NCBI RefSeq assembly: GCF_000719555.1
Contig: NZ_JOGX01000001.1
Span: 248,001-312,000, forward strand
Direction of reading: 5' to 3'
Origin: Streptomyces sp. NRRL F-5727
Lineage (GTDB): Bacteria; Actinomycetota; Actinomycetes; Streptomycetales; Streptomycetaceae
DNA: 64,000 nt
The translations under genes were made by a program, and so were the position numbers. This document shows, one piece after another, positions 26,309 through 34,553 of this stretch. How positions within the stretch are numbered: the first letter of the stretch is position 1; the number at the start of each line of letters is the position of its first letter. Under the pieces are notes generated by a model. That model saw only the letters and a program-made list of their open reading frames with translations, had not been told where the DNA came from and did not search any database.

Positions 26309-28462
26309 ATGAACCGCAAGAACGCCCTGGCGGCCGCTGTCGCGGCAGCCCTCGCGCTGGGCACGGTGACCGTGGCCGCCACCCAGTCCACCGCGGCCAC
26401 CCGCGCCGTCGCGGCGGCCGGCGACTCCACGGCCCGCCCCGGCGCCGGGTTCCGGGCGATGACGGCCGACGCCCGCAGCGAGGCGATACGCACGGCCGGC
26501 GGGAACGCGGCCGCCACCGCCGGCGAGCTCGGCCTGGGACCGGCCGAGCGCCTGGTGGCCAAGGACGTGCTGATCGATGTCGACGGCACCCGGCATGTGC
26601 GCTACGACCGTACCTACGACGGCCTGTCCGTGATCGGCGGCGACCTGGTGGTCCACCTCGCCAGGGACGGCGGGATCACCGGCTCGGACCTGGCCCACCA
26701 GGGCGCGATCAGGATCGCCGGCACCACGCCGAAGCTGACGGCGGCCGACGCCTCGGCCGCGGCCGTCAAGCACGCCAAGCACGTGAAGAACCCGAAGGCC
26801 GGCGGCAGGGACAGCAGCACTCTGGTGGTGTACGCGGTCGGCAAGACTCCCGTACTCGCCTACCGTTCGACCGTCACCGGCGCGGGCGAGGCAGGCGCGG
26901 CGTCGCGTGAGGCGGTGATCGTCGACGCGTCCAGCGGCGCACCGCTGGACCGGTACGAGCTGCACCAGAACGTCACGGGCACCGGCAACGGCGTCACAGC
27001 CGGCCAGGTCTCCATCGAGACCACCCAGTCCGGCAGCGGCTACACCCTCACCGATCCCGCGCACGGCGGCACGATCATCTACGACTCGTACCACAGCCCG
27101 CAGTCGAACCCGAAGCAGAACGCCCGGACCTTCTCCCGGACCACGAACTCCTGGGGCAACGGCACCACGTCCAGCCGCGAGAGCGCCGCGGTGGACGCCT
27201 CCTACGGTCTGGCCAAGACCTGGGACTACTACAAGGAATCCTTCAACCGCAGCGGCATCCGCAACGACGGCCGCGGTGCCCCCGCCTACGTGCACGTCGA
27301 CACCAACCTGCTGAACGCCTTCTACGACGACGACTGCTTCTGCATGTTCTTCGGCGACGGCTCCTCCCAGAACGGAAACACCCCGCTCACCACGCTGGAC
27401 GTGGCGAGCCACGAGATGAGCCACGGCGTCACCGCCGCCACCGCCGACCTCACCTACTCCGGCGAGTCCGGCGGCCTCAACGAGGCCACCAGCGACATCT
27501 TCGGCACCATGGTCGAGTTCTACGCCGGCAACGCCGGTGATCCGGGCGACTACTACATCGGCGAGAAGCTCAACATGTCGGGCGGCTACATGCGCCGGAT
27601 GGACAACCCCTCCGCCGACGGCACGTCGCTCTCCTGCTGGACCTCCGGCGCCGGCTCGGTGGACGTCCACCACTCCTCCGGCATCGGCAACCACTTCTTC
27701 TACCTGGCCGCCGAAGGCACCGGTGCGAAGACCATCGGGGGACGCTCGCACAACGGAACCACCTGCAACAACGACACCTTCAGCGGCATCGGCAAGGACA
27801 AGGCCGCCGCGGTCTGGTACCGCGCCCTGTCCGCCTACATGACCTCCACCACCAACTACGCCGGCGCCCGCACCGCCACCCTGCAGGCCGCCGCCGACCT
27901 GTACGGCGCCAACTCCCAGGAGCGCTACCTCGTCTCCAGGGCCTGGGCGGCCGTCAGCGTCGGCACCGCCCTGCCCGACCCCGGCACCGGCACCCCCACC
28001 CCCTCGCCGACCACGCCCCCCAGCGGGAACGCCCTGACCAACGGCAGCTTCGAGCAGGGCACCGGCAGCTGGACCCAGAGCGACGACATCATCACCAACT
28101 CGACTCTGCAGGCCGCACGTGACGGGTCCTGGTACGCGTGGATGATGGGTTACGGCGCCGCCGCGGTCGAGTCCCTGTCCCAGTCGAACGTCGCGGTGCC
28201 CGCCACCGGCGCACCGAAGCTCACCTTCTGGCTGAAGGTCACCACCCAGGAGTCCGGCTTCACCGCGTACGACACCCTCAAGGTCAAGGTCAACGGCACC
28301 ACACTCGCCACCTACTCCAACGCCAACGCCGGCTCCGGATACGTCCAGAAGACCGTCGACCTGTCCCCGTACACGGGCCAGACGGTGAAGCTGGAGTTCG
28401 CCGGCGTCGAAGACGCCTATCTGTCGACCGTCTTCCTGGTCGACGCCATCGCGATCGGCTGA
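26309..28462 (+). CDS. Secreted M4 neutral metalloprotease (thermolysin family)
   Basis: A 717-residue prepro-protease. Signal peptide about residues 1-33, FTP/PepSY-type propeptide to about 235, then the catalytic domain: zinc motif HEMSH, third ligand Glu in GGLNEATSD and active-site His in DVHHSSGIGNH. A proline/threonine linker (PGTGTPTPSPTTPPSG) leads to a 140-residue beta-sandwich tail that may bind substrate. GGAAGGA precedes the ATG at 26309. The divergent LAL regulator is its probable activator. Confidence 0.93.
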   Translation: MNRKNALAAAVAAALALGTVTVAATQSTAATRAVAAAGDSTARPGAGFRAMTADARSEAIRTAGGNAAATAGELGLGPAERLVAKDVLIDVDGTRHVRYDRTYDGLSVIGGDLVVHLARDGGITGSDLAHQGAIRIAGTTPKLTAADASAAAVKHAKHVKNPKAGGRDSSTLVVYAVGKTPVLAYRSTVTGAGEAGAASREAVIVDASSGAPLDRYELHQNVTGTGNGVTAGQVSIETTQSGSGYTLTDPAHGGTIIYDSYHSPQSNPKQNARTFSRTTNSWGNGTTSSRESAAVDASYGLAKTWDYYKESFNRSGIRNDGRGAPAYVHVDTNLLNAFYDDDCFCMFFGDGSSQNGNTPLTTLDVASHEMSHGVTAATADLTYSGESGGLNEATSDIFGTMVEFYAGNAGDPGDYYIGEKLNMSGGYMRRMDNPSADGTSLSCWTSGAGSVDVHHSSGIGNHFFYLAAEGTGAKTIGGRSHNGTTCNNDTFSGIGKDKAAAVWYRALSAYMTSTTNYAGARTATLQAAADLYGANSQERYLVSRAWAAVSVGTALPDPGTGTPTPSPTTPPSGNALTNGSFEQGTGSWTQSDDIITNSTLQAARDGSWYAWMMGYGAAAVESLSQSNVAVPATGAPKLTFWLKVTTQESGFTAYDTLKVKVNGTTLATYSNANAGSGYVQKTVDLSPYTGQTVKLEFAGVEDAYLSTVFLVDAIAIG

Positions 28463-28748
28463 CCGGGGCAGTCCCCCACCAGCGTTCCTGCGGCCGGGCC
28501 CCGGTGGGTGCTCCGGCCGCGGGAGCCGCCGCATGCGTGCGGAGCGCCCGGCAGCGGCGTCCGCGGTGCGCACGCGGCGGCCTTCGCTTCACGGGTTCAG
28601 GACGTGTTCGAGCGCCGCTGCCCTCGACGCCCTGCGCAGCCGGCCCGGCCGACCACACCGCACCTGCCGGTGACCCCGGCGGGGGCCGGGACCTCGTGCT
28701 CAGCGGCGGCGGCCGCCCCGTCGGCGACGGAAGCGGCTCCGGCCGGGG

Positions 28749-29666
28749 TCAGTGACCGCCGGGCGCCGCACCCGCCGCGACGTCGAGCAGGGCGCGGGAG
28801 GGGCGTTCGAGGGGGGTGAGGAAGTCCAGGTCGTCGAGCGGCTGGTCGGTGAAGAAGCGCAGCAGGAGTTCCGAGACCTCTCGGTGCCGCTCCAGGGCGG
28901 AGAGGTGGTCCGTTTCGCGCACGAGGGTGAACACGCTGTCCTCGATGCCGGCCGCGACGGCACGGCCGAGGTCGGGGCGGGTGAGCGTGTCGTGTTCGCC
29001 GGTGAAGCACAGGGTGGGGATGCCGGTGAGGCCGCCGGCGGGGAGGCCCTGCCAGTCGATGACCCGGCGGGTCGATGCGTGATGCCGTTGGAATCCGTTC
29101 CCCTGGACGGCCGCCATGTCGCGGGCGAGGAGCCGGGTGACGGCGGCCCGGTTGCGTACCGGCCGGTCGGCGGGGGCCATGAGCGCGTCGACGCTGCGGC
29201 GGGCGTAGCCGTCGGCGTCGCCGGATGCGAGCGCTTCGACCATCGCTTCGAGGCTCGCCAGCCCCTCGGGGGGATAGATCGGAGCGGCTCCCGTGAGGGC
29301 GAGACGGGCGACGTGCCGCGGGTGTTCCTGGGCCAGGCGGTAGGCGACGGGCACACCGTAGGAGACCGCGTACAGGTTCACCCTGCCGAGGCCGAGGCGT
29401 TCCAGCAGGTCCGTGAGGACATCGGTGAGGAAGTCGAATCCGTAGGAGGCCGGCAGCGCGTCCGCCCCGCCCGAACCCGGGAGGTCGACGCTGACCAGGG
29501 TGGCCGCTTCGGCCCACGGCCGTTCGAGGCGGCGGTAGGAGTACATGTCCTGGAAGGCGCCGCCGATCACGACGATCGGCTCCGTGCGGGGCGCCGGGTT
29601 CTCCACCACTCGGCACTGGTAGCCGAAGCCGGAGAAGGCGAAACGATGCACCTGGTCAACAGACAT
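28749..29666 (-). CDS. Alpha/beta-fold hydrolase
   Basis: A 305-residue alpha/beta hydrolase. The nucleophile elbow is AVSYGVPVAYR (Ser within A-V-S-Y-G, a variant of GxSxG); Asp in GEHDTLTRPD and His in RETDHLSALERH complete a triad; the oxyanion region is VIGGAFQDMYSYRR. The ATG at 29666 has GGAG upstream; an in-frame TTG at 29681 is an alternative. It faces the AMP-ligase across a 218-base spacer, suggesting shared control. Substrate unknown. The 286 bases beyond its end (28463-28748) show no gene. Confidence 0.78.
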   Translation of the reverse strand: MSVDQVHRFAFSGFGYQCRVVENPAPRTEPIVVIGGAFQDMYSYRRLERPWAEAATLVSVDLPGSGGADALPASYGFDFLTDVLTDLLERLGLGRVNLYAVSYGVPVAYRLAQEHPRHVARLALTGAAPIYPPEGLASLEAMVEALASGDADGYARRSVDALMAPADRPVRNRAAVTRLLARDMAAVQGNGFQRHHASTRRVIDWQGLPAGGLTGIPTLCFTGEHDTLTRPDLGRAVAAGIEDSVFTLVRETDHLSALERHREVSELLLRFFTDQPLDDLDFLTPLERPSRALLDVAAGAAPGGH

Positions 29667-29884
29667 ACGGGAAGGCTCCAAAGACGGGAAACGCTTACCG
29701 CGATCAACGAGTCACCCACTTGACGGATCTTGTTCGCTGCCCACCACCACACGATCGGGTCACGGCCTGGGCGCATGTGGCAGCGGCACGAACCGCAACG
29801 GGCACCGTCCCGATTCGTTGCCAGCGTGCGGCGTCCGGTCCCCGCCGGAGCCACCACCGCTTCACCGAGACACGGGAGCAGTAC

Positions 29885-31444
29885 ATGTCCGCGACCTGGG
29901 ACACGGCATCACCCGACGGCGGCCGCTTCGTCAGCTACGCCGGAACGCTCCTCGACGTGCTGGGCGGACATCCCGATCGACCCGTGGTGATCACCCCGGA
30001 CCACGTGCGCGTCTCCGCGGCCGAACTCCGGGACACGACCATCCGACTGGCCCGTTCCCTGGCCGCACGCGGTATCGGTCCGGGCACGACCGTCGCGCTC
30101 CTCACCGGCAACAGCGCGGAAGCGCTGGCCGCACGCCACGCCGCCGCCCTGGCCGGCGCCCGCCTGGTCTACCTCTACGACATGCTGCCGCCCGACTCCC
30201 TCGCGCACATCGTCCACAGTGTCGAACCCCGGCTCCTGCTCGTGGACTCGGTTCGTCACCCGGACGTGGAGCGGCTCCTGCCCCTCGTGCCCGCGTCGGC
30301 CGTGGCAACGCTCGGTCCGGGTCCGCGCGGCAGGGACCTCGTCGACATCCTCGCCGAAAGCACCCACCAGGCTCCCGTGCCCCTCCCCACGAGGGTCGGC
30401 CCTGACGACGACTGGTGCATCCGCCACACCAGCGGTACCACGGGTGTTCCCAAAGCCATCCAGGTGACGCATGGCCAGTACCGCAGTTGTCTGCGGAACC
30501 TCCGTGTCGACGCGGGCGACCCACCCCGCTTCCTCGCCTGCACTCCCCTCTCCCATGTCGCCGGGCTCTGCGCCGACCTGACGCTGCTTCAGGGCGGGTC
30601 GGTGGTGCTGCAGAACGGGTTCGAACCGGGCGCCGTCCTCTCCGCGATCGAGCGCGAGCGCGTCACCCACACGTGGCTCCTGCCTCCCCTTCTCCACCAG
30701 TTGCTCGACCATCCCGCCCTGCCTGCGACCGACGTGTCCTGCGTCCGGCGGATCACCTACGGGGGCAGCCCGGCCGCGCCGGCGAGACTGCGGCACGCGG
30801 AGGAGGTCTTCGGGCCCGTGCTCCACAGCTGGTACGGCCAGAGCGAAACCCTCGGACTCACCGAGGTGAGCCCCGAGGAGCACACGGTGGTCGGGCGCCA
30901 CGGTCAGATCACCGTCGGCCGGCCCATGGCCGGCGTCGAGATCACCGTCCGCGACGAGCACGGCGAACCCGTGCCCGTGGGAACGCAGGGAGAGATCGTG
31001 GCCCGCGCCCCGGGGATGATGTCCGGCTACTGGAAGCAGCCGGAGCTCACCGCCGAGGTCATGCGGGACGGATGGGTCCGGACCGGCGACGTCGGATACC
31101 TCGACGAGAGCGGTTACCTCTTCCTCGTCGACCGGTGCAACGACATGATCAAGGTGACGGGCGGGGGCATCTATCCGAGCGAGGTCGAATCGGTGCTCCT
31201 GACCCATCCGGCCGTCGCCCAGTGCGCCGTCTTCAGCGTGCCCGACCGGGATGCGACCGAGCACGTGCACGCCGCCGTGGTGCCCGCCCGGGGCCACGAC
31301 ATCAGCCACGACGAGATCCACGCCTTCGTCACCGCCCGCAAGGGCGACCAGTACGCGCCGACCGCCGTCCACCTGCTGGCCGACATCCCCCGTACCCCCG
31401 TGGGGAAGCCCGACCGGCGCAAGCTCCGAGCGCTGCTGAGCTGA
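29885..31444 (+). CDS. AMP-dependent acyl-CoA synthetase/ligase
   Basis: A 519-residue ANL-superfamily adenylating enzyme: P-loop HTSGTTGVPK, YGQSE (A5), GWVRTGDVGYLDESGY (A7/A8) and the C-terminal catalytic Lys in PRTPVGKPDRRKL. It activates a carboxylic acid as acyl-AMP and then acyl-CoA. No carrier-protein domain is attached. ATG with GGGAG upstream. Divergent from an alpha/beta hydrolase, hinting at an activation/hydrolysis pair on a common acyl or aryl acid, unproven. Confidence 0.85.
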   Translation: MSATWDTASPDGGRFVSYAGTLLDVLGGHPDRPVVITPDHVRVSAAELRDTTIRLARSLAARGIGPGTTVALLTGNSAEALAARHAAALAGARLVYLYDMLPPDSLAHIVHSVEPRLLLVDSVRHPDVERLLPLVPASAVATLGPGPRGRDLVDILAESTHQAPVPLPTRVGPDDDWCIRHTSGTTGVPKAIQVTHGQYRSCLRNLRVDAGDPPRFLACTPLSHVAGLCADLTLLQGGSVVLQNGFEPGAVLSAIERERVTHTWLLPPLLHQLLDHPALPATDVSCVRRITYGGSPAAPARLRHAEEVFGPVLHSWYGQSETLGLTEVSPEEHTVVGRHGQITVGRPMAGVEITVRDEHGEPVPVGTQGEIVARAPGMMSGYWKQPELTAEVMRDGWVRTGDVGYLDESGYLFLVDRCNDMIKVTGGGIYPSEVESVLLTHPAVAQCAVFSVPDRDATEHVHAAVVPARGHDISHDEIHAFVTARKGDQYAPTAVHLLADIPRTPVGKPDRRKLRALLS

Positions 31445-31451
31445 CGATTCC

Positions 31452-31810
31452 ATCGACCGGCCCGTGCCGGAGCCGACGCCGGCCGGCACCACCGCCACCC
31501 GCGCCTGGGCCCTGGAACACCTCGCCGAGCCCCTCACCCTGGCCAGGCTCGCCGAGCGCGCCCGGATGAGCCTGCGGTCCTTCACCCGGCGGTTCCGCGA
31601 CGAGGTCGGGGTGACTCCGGTGCAGTGGCTCACGGCACACGACGTCTGGAGTCGGCCAGACGACTCCTCGGGACGACCGATCCTCCGATCGACCTCGTCG
31701 CCCACCGCGCGGGCCTCGGCTCCGGCGACCCCCTGCGCGCCCACATGCGTACGGCCTTCGGCGTGTCGCCCGCCGCCTGCCGCCGCGCGTTCGGCACCGG
31801 CCCCCCTTCC
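31452..31810 (+). pseudogene. Frameshifted AraC-family HTH remnant
   Basis: The first frame reads ATRAWALEHLAEPLTLARLA, ERARMSLRSFTRRFRDEVGV and TPVQWL. It then continues one frame over as SARRLLGTTDPPIDLVAHRA and AHMRTAFGVSPAACRR. Together this is the double helix-turn-helix of a GlxA-type AraC regulator, broken by a single-base event near 31630-31655. The N-terminal DJ-1/PfpI-like sensory domain is absent, so only a dead DNA-binding end is left. Confidence 0.65.
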
Positions 31811-31982
31811 CGGACGCGGACAGCAGGCGGAACCGTCCGTGCGACACCGCCGACGCCTCGGCGGACAGCGCCCCGGGAGGGACCCCGTCGGCGCGCTGCC
31901 ACGGCACGGCAGGGCCTGCGCCATACGCTGCAACGCCGGGAGGAACCAGCCCGGACCGAGCCTCCCCGAAAGCGCGGATGTC

Positions 31983-33209
31983 TTGCTTGCCGTCACCGTC
32001 ATCGCGGGCATTCTGTTCACCTGGTGCGTCCTGTCGCGCAGGCTCGCGCTGTGGAGCATCACCGCCCCGATCGCCATGATGGTGGCGGGCATCGCCCTCA
32101 CCAGCGGCTCGGACCCGCCGCTCGTGTTCGACTTCGGCGACCTGGCCGGCTTCGAACGCGCCGTGGAGGTCGTCCTCGCCCTGCTGCTCTTCGTCGACGC
32201 GACCGAGGTTCCGGCGGGAGGCATCCGACGGGAGCGGAGCGTCGTCGCCCGTCTCCTGGGCGCCGCGTTGCCGCTGACCCTGGGCGCCGCCTTCCTGTCC
32301 GCGCTCGCCTTCTTCCCCGACCGGCCCGGATGGGTGCTCGCGACCCTGGCGACGGTCGTCGTGCCCCTCGATCTGGCGCCCGCCGCGGCCCTCGTGCGGG
32401 ACGCACGCATCCCGGCGCGTCTCCGGGAGGTGCTCAACGTCGAGGGCGGCCTCAGCGACGGGATCGTCTCGCCGGTGTTCCTGATCTGCGTCGCCGCCGC
32501 GGCCGAGTACCGCACGGTCGGCTCCGACTACGCCGAGGCGCTCCTCGACGCGGTCGGAGCGGCGGGCTGGGCCGTCGGAGCCGGATCGCTCGTCGGCTAC
32601 CTGGCCGGATGGCTGCTCCGCCGGTCCTGGGCGAAGGGCTGGACCCTGCCCACCGCGGCGAGACTCGCGGTGCTGAGCGTGCCCCTCGCCGCGTACTCCC
32701 TGTCGGTCTTCCTGGGCGGCAACGGCTTCGTCGCCTCGTTCGTCGCCGGCGTCTGCGTCGCCCCGGCGATGCGGCACCTCCCCGAGGACACCGTGCGGAT
32801 GACGGACGACCTGGTCACCCTGTCGAGCCTCGCCCTGTGGTTCCTCTTCGGCCAGATGGTCAGCGACGAGTTCTGGGACGGCTTCCACCTGTCCGTCGTC
32901 CTCTACGCCCTCCTCGTCTGCACCCTGGTACGCCTGGTGCCCGTGATGATCGCCCTCGTCGGTACGGACCTGTCCCTGTCCGACCGGCTGTTCCTGGGGT
33001 GGATGGGGCCCAGAGGAGTGGCCTCGGTGGTCTTCGGGCTCCTCGCCGCCATCGAGCTGCGTGGCTCCGGTGGCGGCGACTTCATCGCGCGGGTGATGGT
33101 GATCACCGTCATGGTCAGCATCGTCCTGCACGGCCTGAGCGCCGAGCCCCTCGGCCGCCGCTACGCCCGAGGGCGGCGCCCCTCGCCAGAACCCCGGATC
33201 CGGGGATGA
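31983..33209 (+). CDS. Cation:proton antiporter (NhaP/CPA1 type)
   Basis: About 408 residues with roughly twelve hydrophobic spans. CPA-family features include VLALLLFVDATEV, VPLDLAPAAALVRD, NVEGGLSDGIVSPVFL with the paired acidic exchange residues, and GWMGPRGVASVVFG. It would exchange Na+ or K+ for H+ at the cytoplasmic membrane. The start is unclear: TTG at 31983 gives the usual N-terminus LLAVTVIAGILFTWCVLSRR. The reading frame is open upstream, through the AraC relic, but that part is not antiporter-like. Confidence 0.82.
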   Translation: MLAVTVIAGILFTWCVLSRRLALWSITAPIAMMVAGIALTSGSDPPLVFDFGDLAGFERAVEVVLALLLFVDATEVPAGGIRRERSVVARLLGAALPLTLGAAFLSALAFFPDRPGWVLATLATVVVPLDLAPAAALVRDARIPARLREVLNVEGGLSDGIVSPVFLICVAAAAEYRTVGSDYAEALLDAVGAAGWAVGAGSLVGYLAGWLLRRSWAKGWTLPTAARLAVLSVPLAAYSLSVFLGGNGFVASFVAGVCVAPAMRHLPEDTVRMTDDLVTLSSLALWFLFGQMVSDEFWDGFHLSVVLYALLVCTLVRLVPVMIALVGTDLSLSDRLFLGWMGPRGVASVVFGLLAAIELRGSGGGDFIARVMVITVMVSIVLHGLSAEPLGRRYARGRRPSPEPRIRG

Positions 33210-33375
33210 GGGCGTGGCGGCGTGTGGGTGTTCGACGGGCCCGTGCCCTCACGGCGACAGGCACACCGTCCCCCTTCGGCTCTCACCGTCCGTGGCGTTT
33301 CCCGGGTCCTGCGCGTCACCGGCGAACGACGCGGTCGCGTCGCTGAGCGGGCCCCTCGCGGATACTGTGGGATCC

Positions 33376-34467
33376 ATGATCGAGCCCGGACGGCCGCGGC
33401 TTCGACGAAGCCAGGGCTACGGCAGGCTTGTGCGGCTGTCGCCGGTGATCCTGACCATCGTGATCGCCTGCTTGGCCTACGCCACCCCGCCGGAGATGGC
33501 CTTCAGCCGCCTCCTGCCCGCGGCACCGGCTCTGGCCGCCGCCATGTGGCCGGTCCTTCCGACCGTCCTGCTCGGTACCGTCTGCCTCCTTCTGATGATC
33601 GGCCTCAGCCTCGTCTTCCCCGATCTGGGGACGTGGTGGACATGTGCGGGGATCGTCGCGGTCACCGTGGCCGCCGCGTACGGAAGCCATGTCCGGCTTC
33701 AGCGGGAGCGCACTCTCTTCCAGGTGCGGCTCGTCGCCGACGCGGCCCAGCAGGTGGTGCTGCGGCCCCTGCCGCACCGTTTCCGGAACGTCGAGATCGA
33801 ATCGCTGTACCTCGCGGCCGCCGCGGAAGCCCGTATCGGCGGGGATTTCTACGAGGTGGTCGATACGCCGTACGGGGTACGGCTGCTCATAGGAGACGTA
33901 CGGGGCAAGGGCCTGCCGGCAGTGGGGGCGGCCGCAGCGATCGTCAACGCCTTCCGGGAGGCGGCACACGGCGAGGCGTCCATGACCGACGTCGCTCGCA
34001 GGCTGGACGCCGGCTGCGCCCGGCACAACGCCGCCCATCCGCCCGAGGCACCGATGGAACGCTTCGCCACCGCGCTGCTCGTCGAGATCCCACCTCGCGG
34101 CAACCGCATCACCATCGTCAACTGCGGACACCCCCCGCCCTTGGTCCACAGCCCGGACCACGTGCGCGTCCTGGAGTCGTCCGCCCCGTCGCCCCTGCTC
34201 AGCCTGGCGGAGTTGCTCGGTGACCAGTACCGTGCGGACGCCTTCGACTTCGCTCCCGGCGAGCTTCTCCTCCTCTACACGGACGGGATCGCCGAAACCC
34301 GCGCCCGGGACGGTGAGTTCTTCCCGCTGACGGAGTGGATGCGCCGACAGCCCCCCACGCCTCCCGGTGATCTGCTCACGGCCCTGCACCGCGACCTCCT
34401 CCGTCACAGCCGAGGCAGCCTCGACGATGACGTGGCCGCCCTGGCCGTACGCCTGCGACCTTCATGA
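33376..34467 (+). CDS. Membrane PP2C (SpoIIE-type) protein phosphatase
   Basis: A 363-residue protein with three or four N-terminal membrane spans (about residues 18-110) and a cytoplasmic SpoIIE/PP2C phosphatase domain: ARIGGDFYEVVDTPYG, GDVRGKGLPAVGAAAA, NCGHPPPLV, LLLYTDGIAETR and a terminal DDDVAALAVRL. Such proteins dephosphorylate anti-anti-sigma factors in partner-switch modules. There is no linked anti-sigma or STAS gene. It is convergent with the larger PAS/GAF/SpoIIE sensor. Confidence 0.88.
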   Translation: MIEPGRPRLRRSQGYGRLVRLSPVILTIVIACLAYATPPEMAFSRLLPAAPALAAAMWPVLPTVLLGTVCLLLMIGLSLVFPDLGTWWTCAGIVAVTVAAAYGSHVRLQRERTLFQVRLVADAAQQVVLRPLPHRFRNVEIESLYLAAAAEARIGGDFYEVVDTPYGVRLLIGDVRGKGLPAVGAAAAIVNAFREAAHGEASMTDVARRLDAGCARHNAAHPPEAPMERFATALLVEIPPRGNRITIVNCGHPPPLVHSPDHVRVLESSAPSPLLSLAELLGDQYRADAFDFAPGELLLLYTDGIAETRARDGEFFPLTEWMRRQPPTPPGDLLTALHRDLLRHSRGSLDDDVAALAVRLRPS

Positions 34468-34553
34468 GCCGTGCGCACGGAGAGGCCGTTCACCCCCACG
34501 CCGCTCGGGCCCCGAGCCGACCGTCCACCGGGTCCGGCGGTGTCGCAAGGCCG

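Noticed and set aside
31464..33209. One 581-codon AraC-antiporter fusion
   Set aside because: The AraC part is itself frameshifted and the antiporter family begins at the usual membrane span; a start near 31983 is more sensible.
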